A DNA stretch of 64,000 nucleotides, taken from NCBI RefSeq assembly GCF_964340395.1, contig NC_135552.1, positions 26,239,181-26,303,180 on the forward strand, in the 5' to 3' direction. This DNA comes from Glandiceps talaboti. Its lineage: Eukaryota > Hemichordata > Enteropneusta > Spengelidae. Each line of letters opens with the position of its first letter. Within the stretch, counting starts at the first letter, position 1. The position numbers and the translations under genes were made by a program. This document shows, in pieces, positions 37,840 through 48,744 of this stretch. The notes below the pieces were generated by a model. It ran no database searches. It had not been told where the DNA came from and was given only the letters and a program-made list of their open reading frames with translations.

Positions 37840-40740
37840 AGGAAATATGTGTGGTATCTTTTTTGTAATGGGGTATGTGAGATGTAGCAAGCCTTTGGAA
37901 AGTTACACCCAATACATCACTTAGACAGGAGCACTCGGTGATTATATGATAAGGATATTTTCCAGGCTCTGAGCTACATGTATGTATTGCTTGGTCCAAG
38001 TCTTCTACTAACACCAGTCAATTGAGGTCGCATTCATGTGAGAAGTCACTAAAAAGCTGTGACCTCCATTGACAGCTGATGAAAATAGAGATATTTAAAC
38101 TTTGAGTCTAGAAATAAACTGTACTTTTGGGTGTGGGTGTGATTGTACAATATTTAGGCCATTTCTGACAAGCTAGCTCTGTGAAATGCTAAAAATATTT
38201 ATTAAGAATCCATCAACTTTTTGTAGCTTATTTTTGTGTGTAAAGGTTAGCAACAGGCAGCATTAGTAATGGAGTCATTGCATTTAAATGAGCTTCGTTT
38301 CTGTTATATGTTCACTCTTATCTTGCCTGCTTAGGCAGATAAGGAGATGGAAGGAGAGTAACCATGGGCCTGTTCTAAGATTTGTCATAAGTCTCTCTGT
38401 ATAACCATGTGTATTTTGTAAATGTAGAGGATTGGGTGCAAGTTACCAGGGTTGGACACTGTTGGTCGTAAGTCACTTGACCTGACCTGACCCGACCCGA
38501 CCGAGTGAAAATGGTGTCGTCAGTTTTTCCTTGTATAAGATAATTTGCAAGTAAACAGATCAATGTGTCCCTCTGTTGTTGTATACTGATGAAAATATTA
38601 CTTCAAATTTCACAAGGGACACTGCAATGTAGCTTGGAACCTGAAAATCAACAACATAACTACAGTAGTATTTAAACTCTGTGTTTGGTAGTAACAGGCT
38701 ACATTTTGTATGCCAAACCTATATTGAAACAGATTTTGGAGCAGCCCTGCCAAGATCTGTGTTTCAATGCATGTCAAGTTGCAGGACAGGACTAGCATAT
38801 GCAATAACCACAAGTTTTGAAGTTTATTTCATTGAAATATTTGTTGTGATGAAATGTGTGATTGAATATCGTAATACATGTATTGTCATGGTAACATGAC
38901 ATGGATGTAAACTGGGATTCAGAGTCATGTATAGCAAACTTATGTGTATTGTATTGAATTGTATTGTATTGTATTATCCCAAATATTTGACATTTCAGTT
39001 TCTTTTGCAGTAATACTTGTATCATCTGCATGGGTTGGGTTAGTAAGCACACAAATTTGGTTCGTGTACGATACACCATATTCTACCCGTGAACTTCAGT
39101 AGCCTTCTTCATAATAAGTGGTGTCGTACAAGGGTACTTCAGATTAGAAAAGTAAGGTTAGAATTTACATCATAAATGATAATCAGCCGCAGTGCACAAA
39201 GTTATCAGTAAAATGTAAATCTGTACAAACTTTATTTTAAAGTAGTTTTAAAAGAATGGACCCAGATTGCCCCTGCCTTTATATGGCATGGCATTGCCAC
39301 TTTCCATATTCAAGTTGATGTCGTATGGAGCCCTCTCTGGCCAAACTATACAATCTATCGTCTTTCTGATGCGTGTTGGTGCTATAAATGATGAGCAAGT
39401 TAAACCATTGGCAAAACAGAAGTCTTAATAATCCCTTGTATGTATGGTGTGTATGTATATGAGCATTCATGTGTGCTATACAAAGTATATCCTACTGATA
39501 GACAAGACCATGAGATTTTTAAAATTGAAGAAATATTCAAGAAAAAATCACTTGTACAATGATCTTGGATAGTGTAGTTATTTATTTTTAATGATCAGTA
39601 ATCTTATATAAAAAATATGACAAAAAATAAATATTTAGTAGGAATGTTTAGCATAGATACCTTTCACCTTCAGGAAATTTGCAAGAATAACCATTAAAGT
39701 TGTACAAGTTTTACTATTAAAATTAAAGTTACTACTACAAATCTAATACCATAGTATACAAGGAAATGACATTATCAATTACCAGAAAGATACATGTATT
39801 TCAACACTAGGAGAACTGTGGGTGTAATGTACTCTATAGAGTAAAATTGGTGTACTTTTGTCACTTTTGTGAAATTTACATGTTTCCATAGGTGTGTGAA
39901 AGGTGTAATTAACAACGGCACCACTACACGTTCTGACAATCTGCATTCTGTAGGAATTTATCATGTTACATATACAAACTGCTACATATACAAACTGCTA
40001 CATTTACAGTTAAAAATGGAAACATTACATGAAGGCTGTATGTGATATATACGTTTACAATCAAAGCCGGTCATTTTGCAAGTTGAGATTGTTTTACTTG
40101 ACAGATTACAGCACTTTAACTGATGACTACGGCACTTTAACTGCTGAATACGGCACTTTTACTGATGAATAAATCAGGATTGTAACTGAAAGGAGTCTTG
40201 CTTGCTGAATTAATGTAAATACAAGTCTCTCCTCCATGACAGTAAAAGTGTTTTTATCTAGCAAGTAAAACGATTACCTCAACTTGCCAAATGATCAGCT
40301 TTGATTATATGTTGTACACAGTCTTCTGATGAACACTTCCTTTTTTTACTGTAACTGCTGTAAATCACTTCTTAAATTTACCATTATGAGTTGTCTGTTC
40401 TTATAGAATATTGGTGAAATAAAATGTAATAAAAAATAGTTCCTGTACCCACAGTTAAAAGCAAGTCAATCAGCTTTAATAGTCACTTCAATTATCACAT
40501 GCAATAGGAAGTGCTCTAAAGAAAGTCATGTGATGTCATTTGGACCAATTGCATCAATTACACTGAGATGTGACAATTCAAGTTCATTGGTAGCATAGTA
40601 TCATTAGTTGTTTTGGTGATAAAATCAATCCGATTCTTTGAATAGTGCAGTGTCTGTCATGAAACGGACACTAACTGCTAAAACATTTTAACATATGTTA
40701 CAATTGTACACTGTTAACGTTATAAATACTACACAGCAGT
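37840..40740. other. Intergenic DNA between the converging RPL32 and EF-hand genes
   Basis: No supported gene. Small features: a GACCTGACCTGACCCGACCC pentamer-like run at 38478-38503, a TTGTA-type run at 38945-38975, and a threefold GGCACTTTAACTG/TACGGCACTTT repeat at 40108-40170. The 3' UTR of the minus-strand gene probably occupies the right part. Confidence 0.5.
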
Positions 40741-40748
40741 AGTTAGTG

Positions 40749-43700
40749 TTATTGTCTTGGCTGTTGAATACCGTGTTGTTGTTGTTGTTGTTGTTGTGGT
40801 GGTGGTGGAGGTTGTTGGTGCATTTGCTGCTGTGGTACTGCTTGTTGATGATGTACTGCTTGCTGTTGCTGCACTGGTTGCTTATGGATCTGCCCACCTT
40901 GTGCTGATGGTTGTCCTCTTTGAATTGCTGGATTATTAATCTGTTGCTGGTTGGCTGCCTGTATATGTGGTGGTTGTCCCTGATGGTGTACTGCTTGTTG
41001 CTGCTGATGGTGAACCTGTCCAGCTTGTGCTGATGGTTGTCCTCTTTGTATTGCTGGATTAGCTGCCTGTTGCTGGTTGGCTGCCTGGATATGTGACTGT
41101 ACAGGTTGCTGACTCTGTTGGTGTACACCATGTTGCTGTTGCATAGGTTGGTTGGCAATGTTTTTTTCCACTTCATCAATATAATCATTCATCTTGCTCC
41201 AAATGGACACTATGTTAGGATTATGGAGTTCTGCAAAATCTAGGTAGCCATCCCTGTTAAGATCATGTTTAATTAACAAATCATCCACCAGCGTTTCAAC
41301 CTCTCTAACTGACATTTTACCAGCCATCTGTCCTGCGTCAATAGCATCTTTAGTATCATAGAAATCTGTCAACATGGCCAAACACTCCAGACCATCTAGT
41401 TTATTGTTCTGGTCATAATCATGAGCCACAAACATGTAGAAACGACCTGTTCAGAATTGAAATGAAAACAAGTATAAACACAGATACAATGGTTGGAAAA
41501 TGTATGAAACTATGAACTGTGAAGGCATCTGATCAGTACAAATGTACTTTTACAATAATCATCATATACCCAGTATCACTTCCAATGTAATTAAATGGAG
41601 AGCGTGCACATTGAAACAGGCAATAATTTTCCATATCGACGTGCTGGCACACTTTGCTCAAATATGGCAAGTGATGCACTCATCAATATCCATTTGCTCA
41701 GTGATTTGGCTTTTGATTTTTCTCTTGATATCTTTACATTTTTGTTTCACTAAAATAATGCGTTATGTGATTCAAATGATGTTTTTGTGCCACTACATAC
41801 GATATATGAATCAACCTTTATGGCCCTGTTATGGGTTTTATAGACCCCAGTAATATGGCTTATGGGCTCCCTCCTAAAGTCAGGCCCATCTGCTGTACAA
41901 TCTTGGTCCACAAGACCCATAAGGCCAAATAAAAACAGTTGTTTAGTTCCGGTTACCCAAACCCACCTAGTTTTTCATGCTGACCCTTAACTTCTTTTTA
42001 TGTATTCAGGAAAAATAATAATGAAATCATGAAAATTGTGAAGTCTCACAAGAAATAGTGGGTGCGGAAACTGACATCAACTTAAAAAGACAATATAAAA
42101 CAATTCTTCCAATCTGTAATGGCTGTACATCTGATAGGAAGAAATAAACAACACAGAGACCATTTGGAAAACAATGGAAAACCTGAACTAGACACTCACA
42201 CATGAAAAAAAAAATAAAATAAAATAAAAAATCTACCCAACCCACCTATTTTAAAATTGAATGGAATCAAAACCACACAATTTTTTTTTGTACGCCTAAC
42301 TGGGCTGTAAAGTTTTATATACATCAATGCCTGTACTAATACTATAGTAATGTGTCTGATAATAATGACTATTCCATTAACTGTCTCTCATCATCATAAA
42401 ACAACATGCCTGGATCTTAACAGTACTCTCCATGATGTATTATGTGAGGCCACAAAAATGCATCTGGCTTGAAAGAATGCTGGCTACTCCTGAATACCCA
42501 ACTAGAATACGTTTTGGGAACTTAAAGGTGACTGTGAGTGTTCAACAGTATATACTCTCTAATCCAATTGGATGCACCACTGATGCACACTAAATTCTTG
42601 TGATGCTCCAAATACACCACTCATGTTGTTCACAACTTCTGGGTTTTTTTTTTGGGATGAAAAAACAGTTGGAGTTCATACAACCATATTTAGTAAATAC
42701 TTTATAATCATATTTGGTAATACCTGATTTTAAGGCTAATTTTATACAACCATATTTGGTAAAATATACACTTTCCAACCATATTTGGTAATAGCAGCTA
42801 ATTTCATACAACCACATTTGGTAAAATATACACTTTCCAACCATATTTGGTAATGGCAGCTAATTTCATACAACTATATTTGGTAAATACTTTACAACCA
42901 TATTTGGTAATACCAGCTAATTTCACATAATCATATTTGGTAAATACTTTACAACCATATTTGGTAATACCAGCTAATTTCATACAACCATATTTGGTAA
43001 ATACTTTCCAACCATATTTGGTAATACCAGCTAATTTCATACAACCATATTTGGTAAATACTTTACAACCATATTTGGTAATACCAGCTAATTTCATACA
43101 ACCATATTTGGTAAATACTTTACAACCATATTTGGTAATACCAGCTAATTTTATACAACCATATTTGGTAAATACTTTACAACCATATTTGGTAATACCA
43201 GCTAATTTCATACAACTATATTTGGTAAATACTTTACAACCATATTTGGTAATACCAGCTAATTTCACATAACCATATTTGGTAAATACTTTCCAACCAT
43301 ATTTGGTAATACCAGCTAATTTCATACAACCATATTTGGTAAATACTTTCCAACCATATTTGGTAATACCAGCTAATTTCATACAACCATATTTGGTAAA
43401 TACTTTACAACCATATTTGGTAATACCAGCTAATTTCATACAACCATATTTGGTAAATACTTTACAACCATATTTGGTAATACCAGCTAATTTCATACAA
43501 CCATATTTGGTAAATACTTTACAACCATATTTGGTAATACCAGCTAATTTCATACAACCATATTTGGTAAATACTTTACAACCATATTTGGTAATACCAG
43601 CTAATTTTATACAACCATATTTGGTAAATACTTTACAACCATTTTCAGTACAATCTTTTTTTACAACACTAATTTCATATGACCATATTTAGTAAATAAT

Positions 43701-45303
43701 TTAAACATTGTTATGTTTAGTATTTATACATGTACTTACCCTGATCATCATCAAAATCTCCCATTCTCACACTTTCTGGCAAATCAATCATCTCACTCAT
43801 GTGCTGGTATATATGTCTTGCACCTTCCTCATCTAAATCAAATCTATCACCAAGATGAAGTGCTAAATGTCTGGAAAATGAAATGATACAAAATATAGTC
43901 TGTGATAACCAGTACAAATTGATTTGGAAAGGATATTTTGTAAATTGCATATTCCTGATACATGTATTCCTTATGAAAATCTCTATTACTATACATATAG
44001 CAGGTCTTGAGAGAAGTTGTCCAGTTGTGAACTCAGCCATGTGAACTTGGTCTATAGGAGGACGTACAGCCAAGACAATAGTCTGGTTGTCAGACGTCAC
44101 TACCTCCATATGTAATTGCTTCACAGGTACCCTTTGAGTACAGTATGGCCAATCCCATAGAGCTCTATAGGGGGTGATATCAAGTTACAACCCAACTTTA
44201 ATTAATCAATGGGACAATCATCATACACACTATAGGCCTTTGGTTGTCAGGCGCCACACTGATGGTACATACACTTTGTGGCATCCTTTCAGTACAGTCT
44301 GGCCGACCCAAGGGTGATGACAACCACAGTACAATTGCAAGGTGTGAAATACTAGTATGTAAAACTCATACTGACCAAGTTTGCAACTGGCCTCCTGGTA
44401 GTTTGAGATTTCCTACTTGCTGAGTTGACAACAGGATGAGTTATCATTTCATTATGATATCAGATGGTACTTGCTCATATTAATGTATGCAAATACATGT
44501 ATATAGATAATGAATTATGTTTAGTGCCATATAAAGTCTACACATAACAGACTATTAACATGTCAACTCAGACAAGGAACGTGTCTCAACATGATCACCT
44601 GACAGTGCTCTATTGTTCTGTTTGGGTAATTTATGTACCATATTATTATTAATATAATTATGAAAATTATCCTATCACACAATGAAAACGTAAAATCTAT
44701 CTGAATCCCTTCTAGCATTTCAGGAAGTTATTCACCAAAATTATTCACCAAAATTATGGCAGGAAACATCATGTACAACCTTACCAGATTTTGCTATTGT
44801 CTATTAACCGTTACAATGCCATGTCTGCATATAAGCAGACAGTCCCTTCTGGGTTACCAGGCCACATCTGCATATATGCAGACAAGAATAACTCTCGATT
44901 TTCACATCTTCACCTCATATCTGGGTAAATTAATATTCATTTGACAATATGTATAATAGGTGGATAAGGAAAAAAGTAGGATTGATTATGTTTTATTTTT
45001 CCTTTCAAGTTAAAGTTGATAATTGTAGAGTAGGTAAGATCCTACTCTGTAGTGGGAAATGTGCTTGACCTAGGGAGTCTTTTGCATGAAAAATCTATGG
45101 CATCTTAAGGGTTTTACATTGTAAATGGGTTCTTAGAGAAAACTGACTCTAAATATGCATCAGATCCGGAAGATAAACATCAGTTTCTTATTATCACTTA
45201 CTCTGTATCATGGCCTTGGTCAGAAGAATGTGGAAGAACATAGCCAAGACATAGAACTAACACAACAATTCCTGCCAATAGTAATTTCTTCATTATTGAA
45301 AAT
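40749..45303 (-). CDS. Secreted or ER-luminal EF-hand protein, MCFD2/CGREF1-like, with a Gln/His-rich tail
   Basis: Exons on the minus strand: 45303-45202 (start codon at 45293), 43870-43740 and 41446-40749; 306 aa. It begins with a signal peptide (MKKLLLAGIVVLVLCLGYVL). The second exon gives HLALHLGDRFDLDEEGARH and DLPESVRMGDFDDDQG. The third gives two canonical EF-hands, DYDQNNKLDGLE and DLNRDGYLDFAE, separated by a helix with SVREVETLVDDLL. This matches MCFD2 (partner of LMAN1/ERGIC-53 in ER-Golgi cargo export) and its relative CGREF1. The last 150 residues are a low-complexity Q/H/P tail with a twofold repeat of HIQAANQQQ, NPAIQRGQPSAQ and QAVHHQ, not part of MCFD2. A non-coding first exon probably ends at 46974. 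Which of the two orthologues it is remains open. Confidence 0.85.
42665..43645 (-). repeat. 57-bp minisatellite in an intron of the EF-hand gene, about 17 copies
   Basis: Each unit holds two copies of the core CAACCATATTTGGTAA, as ACCAGCTAATTTCATACAAC-CATATTTGGTAAATACTTTA, so it arose from an older half-unit. The copies become irregular at the left end. The repeat lies wholly between exons 43740 and 41446. The 249-codon minus frame is repeat-driven. Confidence 0.95.
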
Positions 45304-45582
45304 CTGTGAAGAAAAACGCACATACAGTTCATTCACTCCAGTTACTTAAAAGTTATATCACTCAACTACGTAAGACTGAGATTGAAAAGATCACTAATAT
45401 TATATTTTATATTTTACTTTTCATTGTTTAACATGAATGTCCGTGAGTGTTTACTACTGTTACTGTAAAACCGTTATCATTTTAAATCATACTTTGCTAT
45501 ATAATAGTTTGTGTTTATTTTGCAGTTAAAACACTAGCACAACGTAACGTTTGTCAACAACACATGAAACAAGACACAGTGT

Positions 45583-45583
45583 C

Positions 45584-45620
<37 letters not shown>

Positions 45621-45622
45621 TC
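45583..45622 (+). repeat. (CAA)n microsatellite
   Basis: About 12 CAA units in the inferred first intron of the EF-hand gene. Confidence 0.95.
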
Positions 45623-45896
45623 ACAATTATATAAATTCAAGGATTTCTACTAAGACAGTTATTGAAATTGTTTCTCAATATTTTTTTATGATCTGCAATT
45701 TACATATCTTGTTTTCTTGTTTGGTTTCTTATCTACATCAAGATTTTTTTTTTGTGTGTGCATTTTTTGCATTAATTGATTCTTACAATTGCACAGGTAA
45801 TGCGATATGATTGGGGAAAAAGTTATCGACAGACTGTGTATACATTTTACTAGAATATAATTTCTTGTTCCGAATACCAACCAGTTAGTGCGGTAA

Positions 45897-46760
45897 GGGA
45901 GCCTTCAGTAGTTACATGGGGGGGGGGGGGCGGGTCATATTTTACAAACCTGTTCTTGGGGGAGGGTCATATTTTGCATTACAATGTTTGGGGAGGGTCA
46001 CATTTTACAATCTGCAGTTTTGTGACCAAATTGAAGATTCAATTATTGTCAATTTGTTTTGTGAGTTTTGAGACGTAAAGTGAGCTGAGCACTCAACATT
46101 TATTTTTACGAGTACTTTACATGCCAAAATACAACAAATAAAAATATATATATTATAAGAAAATTGTTTTATAAAAAGATGTATTTTGTTGAGTGTACCA
46201 CCTCACCTTATCACTCTCACTGTACGTGTGATATTTGTTGTTAAAATATGATGGTGATGATGATGGTGATGATGATGATTTAATTTTGAATGTCATAGAG
46301 AACACAAACAGCGATACATATGTACTGACTCAAGTAGTGACAGTGAGTCAGATTAGAGTGACACTGATAATGGCAATACTGAAGGTGAAGGTGCTGATGA
46401 TGATGATGACAATGATATCAGGGAACTTTTACAAGTGACCAGATCAGGCTATGCACAATATGGAAAGCACGTTTTAGATACTAAATAGAATGTGTATGAT
46501 TATAAGAGAAAGGTAACTGTTTGTCACTTTATATGTAGAAATATTGCTTTCTAACACACAGTCAAAATCATTTACTTGATAGGAATACATATAATATTGA
46601 TTAACGTTCAGTATATGCACTTGTCATGGGGAAGGTCATGTTTTACAAAATGGGACAAAGGGGAGGGTCACTTTTTACAAATGGAGAATGAGGGGAGGGT
46701 CATATGTCTTACTTAACAGACCATGTGTGATTTCACCCCACCCCCCTACTGAAGGCTCCC
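45897..46760 (+). mobile_element. Non-autonomous TIR DNA transposon (MITE-like), copy B
   Basis: Ends are perfect inverted repeats of at least 15 bp: GGGAGCCTTCAGTAG at the left and its reverse complement at the right. It is flanked by TAA on both sides (45894-45896, 46761-46763), as expected for a 3-bp target duplication. Both subterminal parts carry GGGGAGGGTCAYATTTTACAA-like repeats, and the middle has GATGATGGT runs. There is no transposase. It sits in the inferred first intron of the EF-hand gene. Younger-looking than copy A at 3181-3714. Confidence 0.75.
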
Positions 46761-46973
46761 TAACTTGTTTTTTGGTAACATCTGCTATTTTCATAGCTCG
46801 TACACAGCTGTGTATACCCGTGTCATTACTTGTCTGTGCTTTGTAGTGGATACTAGGATAGCTTCCGGAAGCTTCCGTCCGACATACATAACTTCACGGC
46901 AGTTTGTATTTCCTCGACCGAAGTAGTAGTAACATATACAACCCTGCGAATATACGATCAGTTTGAGTCTTAC

Positions 46974-47120
46974 CTGCGACCTGGTTACGAACGAACGACC
47001 ATGTGTGGTGACGTGTACAACTACTAAAACAATTCCCCAGACGACTTTCCTCAAATACCGGACCAACTTCCGGGTTTTTTAATCCGGGAGCTTCGATCAA
47101 GGAGGAAGGGCGGGGCTACT
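46974..47120 (-). promoter_or_regulatory. Inferred promoter and non-coding first exon of the EF-hand gene
   Basis: A CpG-rich stretch contains a GC box (GGGCGGGGC, 47108-47116). On the minus strand a donor, GTCGCAG|GTAAGAC, ends at 46974. The next minus-strand acceptor with coding sequence is at 45303. The link is by position and splice signals only. Confidence 0.5.
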
Positions 47121-48061
47121 GAGTATAGTAGTAGTAAAGCAGCGTTTGTGATATGGTCGTTGAGGGCAATCGTCACCGATGCTGGTGACTCGGAGGCTCG
47201 AGGGGATTGACAACGAAAGTCCAAAGGAAAAGGCACCTACATGATGTACACTAAGGTGCAATAATTGTTCTTCAAAGTTTCTTTTTTCGCAATGATTTTA
47301 ATCTTCTTTTTATTGATGTAAGCTTATCTTTACTAGGATCTACGAATCAGATTGAATGGCAAAGGGGCCGGGTGCGTCTCAAATGTTAAAAAAGTGATAG
47401 TGCAAGGTTCCACAGTCTACACTGAATAAGGAATTTGGTGCTTGTATCTGATCAACAGGTAGGTTTGGGACCGTAGTGTGGTGTAGTGTAGTGTAGTGTA
47501 GTGTAGTGCAGTGTAGTGTAGTGTAGTGTAGTGTAGTGTAGTCCGGGAGTGTAGTGTACTGTAACATGTGGTATAGTGCAGTGCAAATGTAGTGTAGTAA
47601 ATACTTCCGTACTTAGTCCTGCTTCCATGACGGTGCACGAGTCTGTATTACTGACTTGAGGGGGAGGGACAATTGTCAGAATCGAGTCCCGAATTCCTCC
47701 GTATGCAAGCAGGACTATTCCATACTATGTGTTATGTTGTGACCTGTCATTTGCCTGGGTGATTAGTACAAATGTGTTGTCGTTTGTGGGGGATGGGGTT
47801 GGGGGCGTCGATGTAACATTTTATGCACTGACTATGGCGTATGAGACTGCAGCTGTTGTAAGTATATAACTGTTGTGGGGCAACCTTACTCAGTACGTTG
47901 TGGTCTCATATGCACTGCCAAGCTCAGAGTCCAATACTTTCAGAAAACTATACGCCTACGGGTAATTGTATCATAAAAAGCCAGATGTTGGATTAGTACA
48001 GTCGTAACAAGTCTGGGTTTTTTTTTCTGAAAGTATAACTTACACAAGTTACTACGGAAGC
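47121..48061. other. Non-coding DNA with a GTGTA pentanucleotide repeat
   Basis: A (GTGTA)n-like run lies at 47475-47540. Otherwise nothing is recognised. Confidence 0.6.
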
Positions 48062-48250
48062 TTAATGAGGACACAGAAGTAGTTTAAAAAACAACAAAAA
48101 AACAACAACATGTGAGTAGTTTTTTACCATGGGAGTAGGTTTTTTATTTTATTTTTAACCATGGGAGTAGTTTTGTTTACTATGGGAGTATTTTTTATTT
48201 CACGGGCGTAGTTTTTTTTCCATGGGAGTAGTTTTTTTTACCATGGGAGT

Positions 48251-48284
<34 letters not shown>

Positions 48285-48401
48285 ATGGGAGTAGTTTTTA
48301 TTTCATGGGAGTATTTTTTTTTACCATGGGAGTAAAGAACTACTCCCATGGTAAACAAAACTACTCATATGGTTTTAAAAAACTACTCCTGTGTCCTTTA
48401 A
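48062..48401. mobile_element. TTAA-flanked foldback element with internal ACCATGGGAGTAG repeats
   Basis: TTAA lies at 48062-48065 and 48398-48401. Just inside are inverted copies of AGGACACAG(G/A)AGTAGTTT. The interior has about eight direct copies of CCATGGGAGTAGTTTTTT-like units, then inverted copies (CTACTCCCATGG) near the right end. The TTAA flanks suit a piggyBac-type MITE, but the termini are not the usual CCC ends, so this is a suggestion. Confidence 0.55.
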
Positions 48402-48741
48402 CGAAAATAAGTCGTTACAAAAGGGAAAGATCGAAGTCAAGAGTGAAATATCCCATCTAATTCGGTATGATTTTCTTATGATACTCGATAGAACAGAATC
48501 TGAAGACAAAACTCATTCTTCGTGGCAAACAATGCAATCTGAAGCTTTGTCATCAAATGAAAATGTACTTGATGCTTCCGAAAGGCACCCAAAGTACCAC
48601 CCCGCACACCAAGGATTGTACACGAGAAATCCTAACTCATTCATGAAGGATAAACTGATCAAACTTGGTCATGATGGTAAATTTAATTGTTCAAGTTCAC
48701 ATTCGGGAAATGTGAAAAAAACAGGCCTTGAATTTAATTGA
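48400..48741 (+). other. Orphan open reading frame / possible exon, unrecognised
   Basis: An open frame of about 113 codons without an ATG at its start (residues such as KSEISHLIRYDFLMILDRTE, SERHPKYHPAHQGLYTRNP). Its composition is more protein-like than that of neighbouring frames, and a donor-like GATG|GTAAAT lies at 48678. It directly abuts the foldback element. It could be an exon, a gene relic or chance. I recognise no domain. Confidence 0.25.
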
Positions 48742-48744
48742 GCC

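Noticed and set aside
40757-40939. Plus-strand valine-rich frame opposite the EF-hand tail
   Set aside because: Antisense shadow of the CAA/CAG-rich Gln tail.
42804-43692. 249-codon minus frame and its plus-strand counterparts
   Set aside because: Translation of the 57-bp intronic array. They lie inside the intron of a well-supported gene.
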